A DNA stretch of 64,000 nt from Alcaligenaceae bacterium. Lineage in GTDB: Bacteria; Pseudomonadota; Gammaproteobacteria; Burkholderiales; Burkholderiaceae_B. Positions 8,630 to 15,680 of this stretch are shown one piece after another. Position numbers and translations under genes: made by a program. The notes beneath the pieces are model-generated. The model made no database searches. It saw only the letters and a program-made list of their open reading frames with translations, and was not told where the DNA came from. The DNA lies in contig JACCEP010000011.1 in NCBI GenBank assembly GCA_013416395.1, positions 62,001 through 126,000 on the forward strand. Direction: 5' to 3'. Positions within the stretch are counted from its first letter, which is position 1. Each line of letters begins with the position of its first letter.

Positions 8630-9172
8630 ATGACTGACGCAGAGCAACCCCTACCCGTCGCAGCCATCATGCATGAGAGCAGCGACAATGCCGATGACGT
8701 TCTCTTGCAGTTTGCCTTATCAATGAAAAAAGCAGGTCTGAAGGTACGTGGTGTGGCACAGGTCACCACATTGCGCCCACCTGCCAGCACACGCGATATG
8801 AGCATTATCGACATTTCCACTGGCGAGCGTCTGAAGATATCGCAGCATCGTGGTAACGATGCACGTGGCTGCTGTCTTGACTCCGCCGCCCTGTCAGACG
8901 CCAGTATTATCTTGCGCCGCGCCTGTGCCGATCAACCGGATCTTACGGTAGTTAATCGCTTTGGCAGAATGGAGGCAGAAGGCAGTGGGTTTGCTGAAGA
9001 ACTGCTCGAACTGATGGCCATGGGGCTGCCTGTCCTGACAGTGGTTGACCATAAATACCTTGATGCCTGGCGTGAATTTACGGGCGGCATGGCAAGTGAG
9101 TTGGCACCTGACAAAGACGCTTTGAGCGCATGGTATGCCGGTCTTCCGAACGCAACCACCTTGGCAGACTGA
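8630..9172 (+). CDS. DUF2478 domain-containing protein
   Basis: 180-aa soluble protein. The N-terminal PVAAIMHESSDNADDVLLQF and the later DLTVVNRFGRMEAEG and GLPVLTVVDHKYLDAW segments match the DUF2478 pattern, which looks like a degenerate P-loop NTPase fold without a canonical Walker A lysine motif. A CC pair is at ARGCCLDSAAL. It follows the methyltransferase gene by 87 bases and is probably cotranscribed. No function is established; the family is often found near metal or molybdate uptake genes (general knowledge, not checked here). Confidence 0.75.
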   Translation: MTDAEQPLPVAAIMHESSDNADDVLLQFALSMKKAGLKVRGVAQVTTLRPPASTRDMSIIDISTGERLKISQHRGNDARGCCLDSAALSDASIILRRACADQPDLTVVNRFGRMEAEGSGFAEELLELMAMGLPVLTVVDHKYLDAWREFTGGMASELAPDKDALSAWYAGLPNATTLAD

Positions 9173-9238
9173 CTGGTCAAGCGTTAGTGCGTGACTCAAT
9201 TGTCGCATCACGCCAAGTCAGATTAAATTGGTTTTCGC

Positions 9239-9673
9239 TCAAGCTGTGAGCGGGTGCCTCATGGTAACGTGCTCGATACCAGCATCCATGTAGGTGATGC
9301 CCTCAGCCACAAAACCACGGCGTGCATAAAACTTGAGGGCATGGGTTTGTGCAGAAAGCACCACTTCCATGTGGTGCCGCCGCCGGGCTTCGTTCATGAG
9401 CGCGTCAAGCAATTTAGACCCTATTCCCATGCCCCGGCATTTTGCCTTGACGGCGATGCGGCCAATATGCCCATCGGGCAGCAGACGCCCAGTGCCTATC
9501 GCCTCGCCTTGGCTGTTATACGCTACGGCGTGGATGCAATTTTCATCTTGGTGGTCAAGTTCAAGTTCAAGCGGCACCTTTTGTTCTTGTACGAATACTT
9601 CGTGCCGGATGACCATGGCATGGTCACGGCAGGCGGCCCAGTCGCCTACCTGAATTTTTACTGGATGGCTCAA
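9239..9673 (-). CDS. GNAT-family N-acetyltransferase
   Basis: 144 aa, the normal length of a single GNAT domain. The N-terminus IRHEVFVQEQKVPLELELD is the typical start of the ElaA/YjcF-like subgroup. The acetyl-CoA-binding motif A is IGRIAVKAKCRGMGIGSKLL (R-G-x-G-I-G), and the C-terminal strand is ALKFYARRGFV. The start is TTG, supported by AAGGAG 7-8 bases upstream. The substrate is unknown. It is convergent with the DUF2478 gene. Confidence 0.88.
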   Translation of the reverse strand: MSHPVKIQVGDWAACRDHAMVIRHEVFVQEQKVPLELELDHQDENCIHAVAYNSQGEAIGTGRLLPDGHIGRIAVKAKCRGMGIGSKLLDALMNEARRRHHMEVVLSAQTHALKFYARRGFVAEGITYMDAGIEHVTMRHPLTA

Positions 9674-9782
9674 GAGTAGCTCCTTAACTAATCAAGCAAC
9701 CTTCAACTAACTGCCTGAACAGCGCTGATTTTACTCGACGATCATCTATGATGTTGAAACATAGCGAAACAAGGGAGACTGT

Positions 9783-11471
9783 ATGCATCAAGTATTAACG
9801 CGCCACACAGCATTTTATGCCGTAATTATCGCCACCGGCGTATGCCTGCTGCTGGCGTTATTTATCAATGGCTGGTGGATGATCGCCGCCTTCATATTTG
9901 CAGCGCTGTCAGTGCTTGGCTATGTAGATCTCCACCAAACCAGTCATGCCATTCGTCGTAACTACCCCGTAATCGGCAACCTCAGGTTTCTCTTTGAATA
10001 TATACGGCCTGAAATACGCCAGTATTTTTTTGAAGATGACACCACTTCCCAGCCTTTTTCAAGAGTGGATCGTTCGCTCGTTTACCAGCGCGCAAAAAGA
10101 CAGGTGGACAAGCGCCCTTTTGGTACGCAACGCGACGTTTACCGCAGTGACTATGAGTGGATAAACCACTCCATGGAGCCTGTACACCCCGAGTCTAGCG
10201 ATTTTCGCATCACGGTCGGTGGTCCAGACTGCACCCAGCCTGTTTCGCTATCGGTACTCAATATTTCGGCGATGAGCTTTGGCGCCTTATCGGCCAATGC
10301 CGTGCTGGCGCTTAACAAAGGTGCGGCCTTGGGCAACTTCGCTCATGATACGGGTGAAGGCGGAATCAGCAGCTACCATCTTGAACACAAAGGGCCTCTC
10401 ATCTGGAACATAGGCTCGGGGTATTTTGGCTGTAATGACAGCCAGGGCCGTTTTTCAGAAGAAAGGTTTGCCGAAAACGCCTGTCGCGAAAATGTACAGA
10501 TGATAGAAATAAAGCTGTCACAGGGAGCCAAACCCGGACACGGCGGCATACTGCCAGGCGCCAAGGTTACGACTGAGATCGCGGCCGCCCGAGGGGTCCC
10601 GGCGTGGCAAGACTGTAACTCACCGGCGCAGCACAGCGAATTTACGACCCCCATAGAGCTGATGCACTTTATCGTCAAGCTGCGTTCTTTGTCTGGCGGG
10701 AAGCCCATTGGGTTCAAACTCTGTATTGGCCACCCCTGGGAATGGTTTGCCATCGCCAAAGCCATGCTAAAAACGGGAATCACCCCCGACTTTATTGTTG
10801 TGGACGGCGCAGAAGGTGGCACCGGCGCTGCACCCATCGAGTTTGTGGATCATGTTGGAACACCCTTGCGTGAGGCGTTACGTCTGGTACACAACACGCT
10901 GGTGGGCATAGGGTTGCGCGACCGCATTAAGCTGGGTGCATCCGGAAAAATTATCAGCGCCTTTGACATGGCACGCACCATGGCGCTGGGTGCCGACTGG
11001 TGCAACAGCGCTCGCGGTTTCATGTTTGCCATAGGCTGTATCCAGGCCCAAGTGTGCCATACCGGCAAATGCCCTACAGGCGTCACCACCCAAGATCCAA
11101 AACGTCAGGCGGCCCTGGTGGTGGGCGACAAATCGCAGCGCGTCGAAGGTTTCCATCGTAATACGCTGGCGGCCCTGGCTGAGCTTTTAGGGGCTGCGGG
11201 TCTACGCCATCCAAGTGAGTTACGCCCCCATCATATTGCCCGCCGAATTTCCACCGGTGAGGTTCGCGTTCTGTCAGTGCTGTACCCCGATCTCGACAAA
11301 GGCGAATTGCTCGAGGGCACGTATCGCATGCGTATTTTCCGTACGGCGTGGCCCATGGCGCAGGCAGACTCTTTTGCACCGCTGTACAGCCTTAGCGCAG
11401 CACTGTCGGGCAATACAGAGAGCGCCCTGCCCTCCGACGCCACGGAGGCAAACCGCGCTGGAGCAGACTGA
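9783..11471 (+). CDS. FMN-binding glutamate synthase family protein
   Basis: 562 aa. One or two membrane helices at the N-terminus (about residues 12-50) precede a soluble domain homologous to the synthase domain of GltB. Visible signatures are the FMN/2-oxoglutarate barrel segments (ISAMSFGALSANAVLALNKG, GAKPGHGGILPG, DGAEGGTGAAP) and a C-x5-C-x4-C cluster motif at about residues 419-430 (CIQAQVCHTGKC), as in the 3Fe-4S site of glutamate synthase. There is no amidotransferase domain, so glutamine is probably not the substrate. These stand-alone proteins are of uncertain reaction. AGGGAGA precedes the ATG. Confidence 0.88.
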   Translation: MHQVLTRHTAFYAVIIATGVCLLLALFINGWWMIAAFIFAALSVLGYVDLHQTSHAIRRNYPVIGNLRFLFEYIRPEIRQYFFEDDTTSQPFSRVDRSLVYQRAKRQVDKRPFGTQRDVYRSDYEWINHSMEPVHPESSDFRITVGGPDCTQPVSLSVLNISAMSFGALSANAVLALNKGAALGNFAHDTGEGGISSYHLEHKGPLIWNIGSGYFGCNDSQGRFSEERFAENACRENVQMIEIKLSQGAKPGHGGILPGAKVTTEIAAARGVPAWQDCNSPAQHSEFTTPIELMHFIVKLRSLSGGKPIGFKLCIGHPWEWFAIAKAMLKTGITPDFIVVDGAEGGTGAAPIEFVDHVGTPLREALRLVHNTLVGIGLRDRIKLGASGKIISAFDMARTMALGADWCNSARGFMFAIGCIQAQVCHTGKCPTGVTTQDPKRQAALVVGDKSQRVEGFHRNTLAALAELLGAAGLRHPSELRPHHIARRISTGEVRVLSVLYPDLDKGELLEGTYRMRIFRTAWPMAQADSFAPLYSLSAALSGNTESALPSDATEANRAGAD

Positions 11472-11862
11472 TGATGTTGCTGCTGGATGCCGTGTGATGA
11501 GTTCGCGCCAGCGTCCTGGATGGACGTAAATTCAGCACACAATTTATAGGGTTTGCCCTAATATTATATGCACCATTATCTGAGTAATCTGGACTTGCTG
11601 TCACTGACAGCTCGGCTTTTTCTCTAAAAGCCTTCGACGCACACTCAATGTGTAGCGTCTACTGCTCACAGCAGCAGTAAGGCCCCGCCAAAAGGCGGGG
11701 CCTTTTGATTTATGGCTGCCTACGCAGTGGCCATTCACGATGTAAAGGTGGGGCTTTTCGCTCAAAACCGGTAGGCCGTTAGAACTATTCTGGTGGCTTC
11801 TGGTGGCAGATAGAACCCTCATTTGCACAAACATAAAAATCCATGTTAAAGTGCTGCTCTTT
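11472..11862. other. Intergenic region with a structured, terminator-ended segment
   Basis: No credible protein gene. The interval holds a small stem at 11660-11679 (TACTGCT/AGCAGTA) directly followed by a strong intrinsic terminator, which together look like the 3' end of a small RNA or of the transcript from the upstream gene. The last ~60 bases are AT-rich and should contain the tRNA promoter. Confidence 0.5.
11681..11706 (+). terminator. Rho-independent terminator
   Basis: Nine-bp perfect GC stem GGCCCCGCC / GGCGGGGCC with an AAAA loop, followed by TTTT on the plus strand. It ends transcripts from the glutamate-synthase-like gene (stop at 11471) or from an unannotated small RNA just before the terminator. 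Confidence 0.85.
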
Positions 11863-11939
11863 GGCGCATTAGCTCAGCCGGTTAGAGCGACGGAATCATA
11901 ATCCGCAGGTCCCCTGTTCGAATCAGGGATGCGCCACCA
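11863..11939 (+). tRNA. tRNA-Met (anticodon CAT)
   Basis: 77-nt cloverleaf. The acceptor is GGCGCAT pairing with ATGCGCC, the anticodon loop is ATCATAA with anticodon CAT, the T stem is CCCTG/CAGGG around TTCGAAT, and CCA is encoded at 11937-11939. The anticodon stem has one A-C mismatch at its outer pair (ACGGA/TCCGC). Elongator Met is favoured by the GGAATCATAATCC context. A lysidine-type tRNA-Ile2(CAT) cannot be excluded by anticodon alone. Its 3' part is the attachment site of the small island downstream. Confidence 0.93.
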
Positions 11940-11940
11940 A
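11890..11940 (+). repeat. Attachment-site repeat (attL-like) within tRNA-Met
   Basis: 51 bp from the anticodon stem to just past CCA of the tRNA gene, repeated exactly at 14315-14365. A direct repeat of a tRNA 3' end is the classic footprint of tyrosine-integrase integration. Confidence 0.88.
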
Positions 11941-11948
11941 AGAATATC

Positions 11949-11980
11949 AAGGGCTTAGCGATCACTCGCTAAGCCCTTTT
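11949..11980 (+). terminator. tRNA-Met terminator
   Basis: Thirteen-bp stem AAGGGCTTAGCGA / TCGCTAAGCCCTT with a TCAC loop and a TTTT run, starting 10 bases after the tRNA CCA. Confidence 0.9.
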
Positions 11981-12203
11981 CTGTTTCGGCTCTTGGTTCT
12001 TCCCCATTAAAGGGGACTGCTAGGTAATATGATGCACAATCTTAAGTACCCACTAGGATTGTTCCTGGTGTGATCGCAGTAAGCTCGAAACAAAGAGAAT
12101 TGTTCTGTTACTGCCGGCACTGGATATCTTCGAAAACGCGGAAAATACATCTTCTAAGGCCATTTCAAATGCGTACTGACCACTTAATACCTTTGGAAGG
12201 CAA

Positions 12204-12449
12204 ATGACTGCACAACAAATCCAAATCTTTGTCAGCGAGGACGGCAATGCACAATTGGAAGTGACTGTAGACCAAGATACAGCCTGGCTTAGCCTTGATC
12301 AGATGGCGGCTTTATTTGATCGTGATAAATCAGTAATCTCGCGCCATATCCGTAACGTGTTCAAAGAGGCGGAACTGGAGCGGGGTTCAGTTGTTGCAAA
12401 AAATGCAACAACTGCGTCTGATGGCAAAACCTACCAGGTCGATTGGTAG
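12204..12449 (+). pseudogene. RhuM-family protein, truncated to its N-terminal domain
   Basis: 81 codons matching the start of RhuM/virulence-protein families: an antitoxin-like beta strand region (IQIFVSEDGNAQLEVTVDQD), then TAWLSLDQMAALFDRDKSVI and SRHIRNVFKEAELERGSVVA, ending at KTYQVDW. Family members normally run to several hundred residues, continuing with a tyrosine-rich DNA-binding segment. Here a stop follows immediately and the downstream bases bear no RhuM coding sequence, so the gene is broken. GGAAGG lies just before the ATG. It stands upstream of the fic gene but on the opposite strand. Confidence 0.72.
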
Positions 12450-12667
12450 CCCCCCATTTTAACGATCGTCAGTAGAAGCTAGGCCATGATGGCCATTTTT
12501 TGTTTTGTTGGCATATAGATAACATTGTTACCCAACAAGATTCGTTTCATGGAACGATGCAATGCAATTTCACACTCCGTCATTAAGTCAGCTTACCTTA
12601 GACGACTCATGGTATATGCACAGAAACGCGATAAATCTGAACAGCCAAGTACCCAACGACCCATTCT
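12450..12667. other. Non-coding stretch between truncated rhuM and fic
   Basis: AT-rich junction sequence with no credible ORF. A short hairpin GGCCATGATGGCC with a T-rich tail (12482-12500) is the only structure seen. The lost RhuM C-terminus suggests a deletion breakpoint near 12450. Confidence 0.4.
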
Positions 12668-13876
12668 CTATGTGCTAACACTCGTGCCTTCATCCAAGAT
12701 ATCAAGAAATGACTGATAGGCAAAAACACGCCCACGCTGTTTGCCAGTAACTTCCTGGACAATGCCCAGTCTTTCCAATATTTCAAAAGCTTTATTCACG
12801 GTGGGCGCACTTAAACCACTTTTTTCCCTGGCCTGTGAAGCGTTCAGAAAAGGATGGCTTTGCATCAGCTCATGCATACGTATGATGGAGCTTGTCTGAT
12901 CGCTGGCAGCAACAATTCTCTCCCGATCAGTCCGAAACAGGCTGATGATGCGAATAGCGCTGTCGTAGGCGTTATTGGCTGTTATGGCAACGCCTTCAAG
13001 AAAGAACTCAAGCCATGTTTCCCAATCTCCTTTCAGCCGGACATTCTGAAGGTGTTGATAGTAGGCGGTGCGATGCGTTTTCAGATACAAACTAAGGTAA
13101 AGCAAGGGTTCATTGAGTACTTTTTTTTCCACCAAAAAAAGCGCTATCAATAAGCGACCAAGACGGCCGTTTCCATCAAGAAATGGATGGATTGTTTCAA
13201 ACTGCACATGGAGCAGCGCTGCCTTGACAAGCGGAACGATAGGCTGTGTTTCATCATGCAAAAAACGCTCAAAATCGTCCAAACAAACGTGCATTTCATT
13301 GACGGGGGGCGGTACAAACTCTGCATTCCCCGGACGAGTGCCGCCAAGCCAGTTCTGGGAACGTCTGAACTCTCCAGGGTTCTTATTAGCTCCGCGCCCT
13401 TTCTGGAGCAAACGGGTGTGCATTTCCCGAATCAGCCGCAAACTAAGCGGTAAGCCCTGCGGGTCACGAAGACTATTGAGACCGTACATCATCGCATCAA
13501 CATAACTTGAAACCTCGGTGATATCATCAAGAGGTTGGCCGGGCAGCGCATTATTTTCAAAGCGCAGTAAGTCATCCAGGGTTGATTGCGTCCCTTCAAT
13601 CTGCGATGAAAACACGGCTTCTTTGCGAACATACATGTACAGAAACAGCGCTTTGTCGGGCAGAAGCATGGCCACACCATCCAATCGTCCGATGGCCCGG
13701 TCTGCTTCACTCAAGTATTGCAATAACCTGTCAGAGAGCACCCGTGGCGGCACCGGAGGTAGCGGCGAAGGAACGTAGGCATTGACGGTTTCGTCGAATG
13801 CCACCGTCGAAACATAACGTCCCAGGCGCGTGGCAGCCACGTTTCCAACGGGCGGTTCCTGTCGAGTTCTTTGCAT
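12668..13876 (-). CDS. Fic-domain protein with N-terminal inhibitory motif and C-terminal winged helix
   Basis: 402 aa. The Fic catalytic motif is HPFLDGNGRLGR (about residues 230-241), complete with the catalytic His and the anion-hole GNGR, so AMP transfer from ATP to a protein hydroxyl is expected. SSQIEG (about 90-95) fits the (S/T)xxxE(G/N) inhibitory helix of class II Fic proteins, meaning it probably restrains itself. The last ~70 residues (SQAREKSGLSAPTVNKAFEI, RLGIVQEVTGKQRGRVF) read as a winged-helix DNA-binding domain. ATG 13876 is preceded by AAGGA at good spacing. A GTG directly before it is less likely. The target is unknown. Confidence 0.9.
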   Translation of the reverse strand: MQRTRQEPPVGNVAATRLGRYVSTVAFDETVNAYVPSPLPPVPPRVLSDRLLQYLSEADRAIGRLDGVAMLLPDKALFLYMYVRKEAVFSSQIEGTQSTLDDLLRFENNALPGQPLDDITEVSSYVDAMMYGLNSLRDPQGLPLSLRLIREMHTRLLQKGRGANKNPGEFRRSQNWLGGTRPGNAEFVPPPVNEMHVCLDDFERFLHDETQPIVPLVKAALLHVQFETIHPFLDGNGRLGRLLIALFLVEKKVLNEPLLYLSLYLKTHRTAYYQHLQNVRLKGDWETWLEFFLEGVAITANNAYDSAIRIISLFRTDRERIVAASDQTSSIIRMHELMQSHPFLNASQAREKSGLSAPTVNKAFEILERLGIVQEVTGKQRGRVFAYQSFLDILDEGTSVST

Positions 13877-13971
13877 CACGATCCTTAGTTAAGGCTGCTT
13901 AACCAACGAGAACCGTTAGTTAAATTTTTGCTATTTATTTTACTAACAAGCATAACAATATCCAGTCTGAG

Positions 13972-14244
13972 TTAATCCACATCGAATAAGACAGACATCA
14001 AGCGACGCGGAAGGATTTGATCAGTTTTCCGGTCTACGTGACGACGCCAGCGCGTCAGCAAGCTGTTGTAAACACCCCATATGTCCTTCGCTGTGATCTC
14101 CGGCATGAGTGTGTCGGCCAAGGCCACGAGTCCCCCTTCGGCAAACTTGCGACCATTTTTGCCAACTCTGCCTGGTTCAATTAAGGCGAGGTATCCAGCT
14201 TTGGTATGTGCCTTGAGTCGACAGCATAGCGAAACAATGCACCT
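13972..14244 (-). pseudogene. C-terminal remnant of an unrecognised gene
   Basis: An open frame of about 90 codons after a TAG at 14245-14247 with no start codon at its 5' end. The composition is protein-like (KAGYLALIEPGRVGKNGRKF, then ITAKDIWGVYNSLLTRWRRH, ending FDVD). I do not recognise the family. It lies 70 bases inside the right-hand att repeat, so it is probably the 3' end of a cargo gene truncated when the island shrank. Confidence 0.4.
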
Positions 14245-14314
14245 CTATAGCGAAATCAAAACAGGCTAACCCGTTGATTGCTAATATAAAGCGTATACAA
14301 TGCAACGCCATGGT

Positions 14315-14365
14315 ACGGAATCATAATCCGCAGGTCCCCTGTTCGAATCAGGGATGCGCCACCAA
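14315..14365 (+). repeat. Attachment-site repeat (attR-like), tRNA-Met 3' fragment
   Basis: Exact second copy of 11890-11940. It lacks the tRNA 5' half, so it is not a functional tRNA gene. Confidence 0.88.
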
Positions 14366-14372
14366 GAATACC

Positions 14373-14402
14373 AAGGGGTTACGTGAAAACGTAACCCCTT
14401 TT
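14373..14402 (+). terminator. Displaced original tRNA terminator
   Basis: Twelve-bp perfect stem AAGGGGTTACGT / ACGTAACCCCTT with a GAAA loop and TT tail, placed at the same distance from the att copy as the terminator of the intact tRNA. It is probably the terminator the tRNA used before island insertion. Confidence 0.75.
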
Positions 14403-14662
14403 GCTTTGGTCGTATGTGAGGTTTTATCGGGCACGCTACCTATTTGGTAGCACCAGCCCACGATCGTTAACTGCCCCCCGACGGTTGGACACCCATCTGG
14501 CTTGGTCTGCGGCATTGAGGTTTTGGGTGCCGTTAAGTCGCGTGGGCTTTTTGCGCGCAGCCTCGAATAAACCTGATTTTCAAAGCAGCCCTTGAGGGGC
14601 CAGGCCCTGGCTTCACACCATGAACTCTCAGGCCAATAAACTTGAATATAGGACACAAAAAA

Positions 14663-15070
14663 ATGAATATTACAGACACTGATGAAGAACTCTTGACTGC
14701 GGCCAAAAGTGGAAACCTGAACGCGGTGGCACGCTGCTTGCAGTCTGGCGCGACCAAACAAAACGTGGCATTAAATATTGGTGCGGATCAAGGGCATCTT
14801 GCTGTTGTTCAGCACCTCGTTGACCATGGAAGAAGCCAAGAAGAAAAAGATGAGGCACTCTGGTATGCAGCGGCGGTCAATCATTTGCCGGTAGTGCAAT
14901 ACTTGGTGAACGAAGGTGCCAATTACCGTGCAAAAGATAACCGCGCCGTTGTTGTCGCTGCCGAAGAAGATAACCTCGAGGTTACGCAGCTTTTTGCTCA
15001 ACTGGGTGCTGATATCGACATTATCGAATCTTATGGTGGGCCTGACGTCCAGGAGTGGATTCATCGCTGA
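14663..15070 (+). CDS. Ankyrin-repeat protein
   Basis: 135 aa from ATG 14663, supported by AGGA 9 bases upstream. About four ankyrin-like repeats are visible: DEELLTAAKSGNLNAVARCL, then IGADQGHLAVVQHLVDHG, ALWYAAAVNHLPVVQYLVNE and AVVVAAEEDNLEVTQLFAQL. Such repeats mediate protein-protein contacts; no enzymatic domain or signal peptide is present. It stands alone just outside the island, with AT-richer sequence upstream. Function unknown. Confidence 0.78.
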   Translation: MNITDTDEELLTAAKSGNLNAVARCLQSGATKQNVALNIGADQGHLAVVQHLVDHGRSQEEKDEALWYAAAVNHLPVVQYLVNEGANYRAKDNRAVVVAAEEDNLEVTQLFAQLGADIDIIESYGGPDVQEWIHR

Positions 15071-15332
15071 GCGCTGCTTATCTAACGTAGTTTCGATTTG
15101 ATCTTGCAGCAGGGCCTTGCCTGCCAGCCTTGATGCTCACGGCAAGTGGCCGTATCCAAGGGCCAGCAGCGCACGGCATCGTCAGCACCAGGCGCATCAA
15201 CGGCCAAACCCGCCGGCTCTGGACACCAGCGTGCATCTGCCAAACACCTGCCAGCAAACAACGCCAAGCGCATCTGCAACTACCGAGAAAACCTCGGTAG
15301 TTGCAGACGATTATGCTCTTCAGTTTTATTTA
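15071..15332. other. Intergenic region with a 15-bp perfect hairpin
   Basis: No convincing gene. A perfect 15-bp inverted repeat (TCTGCAACTACCGAG / CTCGGTAGTTGCAGA, 15273-15307, loop AAAAC) lies 25 bases beyond the stop of the minus-strand cytochrome gene. It has no T-run on either strand. It may stabilise or end the PQQ-dehydrogenase mRNA or serve as a protein-binding palindrome. Confidence 0.45.
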
Positions 15333-15680
15333 TTAATCAGGCTCTTTAACCACGATTTCAATACTTTGATAATACGCGGCCAAATTCTCGATATCAGCCT
15401 CTGATAAATTAGCCACCATCATGGTCATCATCTCGTTGGTACGCACCCCAGATTTAAAATCGTTTAACGCTTTAACCAGATAGATTTCATTCTGGCCTGC
15501 AAGGTTAGGGGCTTCCGGCAAGGTTGCGATGCCCTTGGGCCCATGGCATACGGCGCACTGCACTGATTTTGCGCGCCCTGCGGCCACATCAGCAGCGGCA
15601 GCTGATGCTGCCGTGCCTAACGTGCCCAGGGCCAGCGCAACAAGCGCCAACCCCTGAAAGACTGGCCTACTTACCTTCAT
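15333..15680 (-). CDS. Small c-type cytochrome
   Basis: 115 aa with a Sec signal peptide (hydrophobic residues 9-29, ASAAAA cleavage region) and one heme motif CAVCH (Cys42, Cys45, His46). Downstream Met residues (NEMMTMMVANLSEADIENL) supply the axial ligand, in the usual class I pattern. It should be a periplasmic electron carrier. The ATG at 15680 overlaps the last 14 bases of the upstream quinoprotein dehydrogenase gene, so the two are translationally coupled. It is therefore the likely electron acceptor of that enzyme. Confidence 0.88.
   Translation of the reverse strand: MKVSRPVFQGLALVALALGTLGTAASAAAADVAAGRAKSVQCAVCHGPKGIATLPEAPNLAGQNEIYLVKALNDFKSGVRTNEMMTMMVANLSEADIENLAAYYQSIEIVVKEPD

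Larger units (their letters stand above)
11890..14365. mobile_element. Small cryptic genomic island in tRNA-Met (about 2.4 kb)
   Basis: Bounded by the two 51-bp copies of the tRNA-Met 3' end. It contains a truncated RhuM gene, a full Fic-family gene and a minus-strand gene remnant, with visibly lower GC than the flanks. No integrase, excisionase or relaxase is seen, so it cannot move by itself and is probably a deletion remnant of a larger island. Each att copy is followed by a different tRNA terminator. This fits the island having brought a new tRNA 3' end and displaced the old one. Confidence 0.8.

Noticed and set aside
14315-14365. Second tRNA-Met gene
   Set aside because: Only the 3' part is present; acceptor 5' strand and D arm are missing, so it is an att repeat.
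11890-14365. Prophage
   Set aside because: No phage structural, lysis or integrase genes; the interval is far too short.
15082-15279. 65-codon reverse frame after the ankyrin gene
   Set aside because: Cys/Arg/Ala-rich with no family resemblance or ribosome binding site; no evidence that it is coding.
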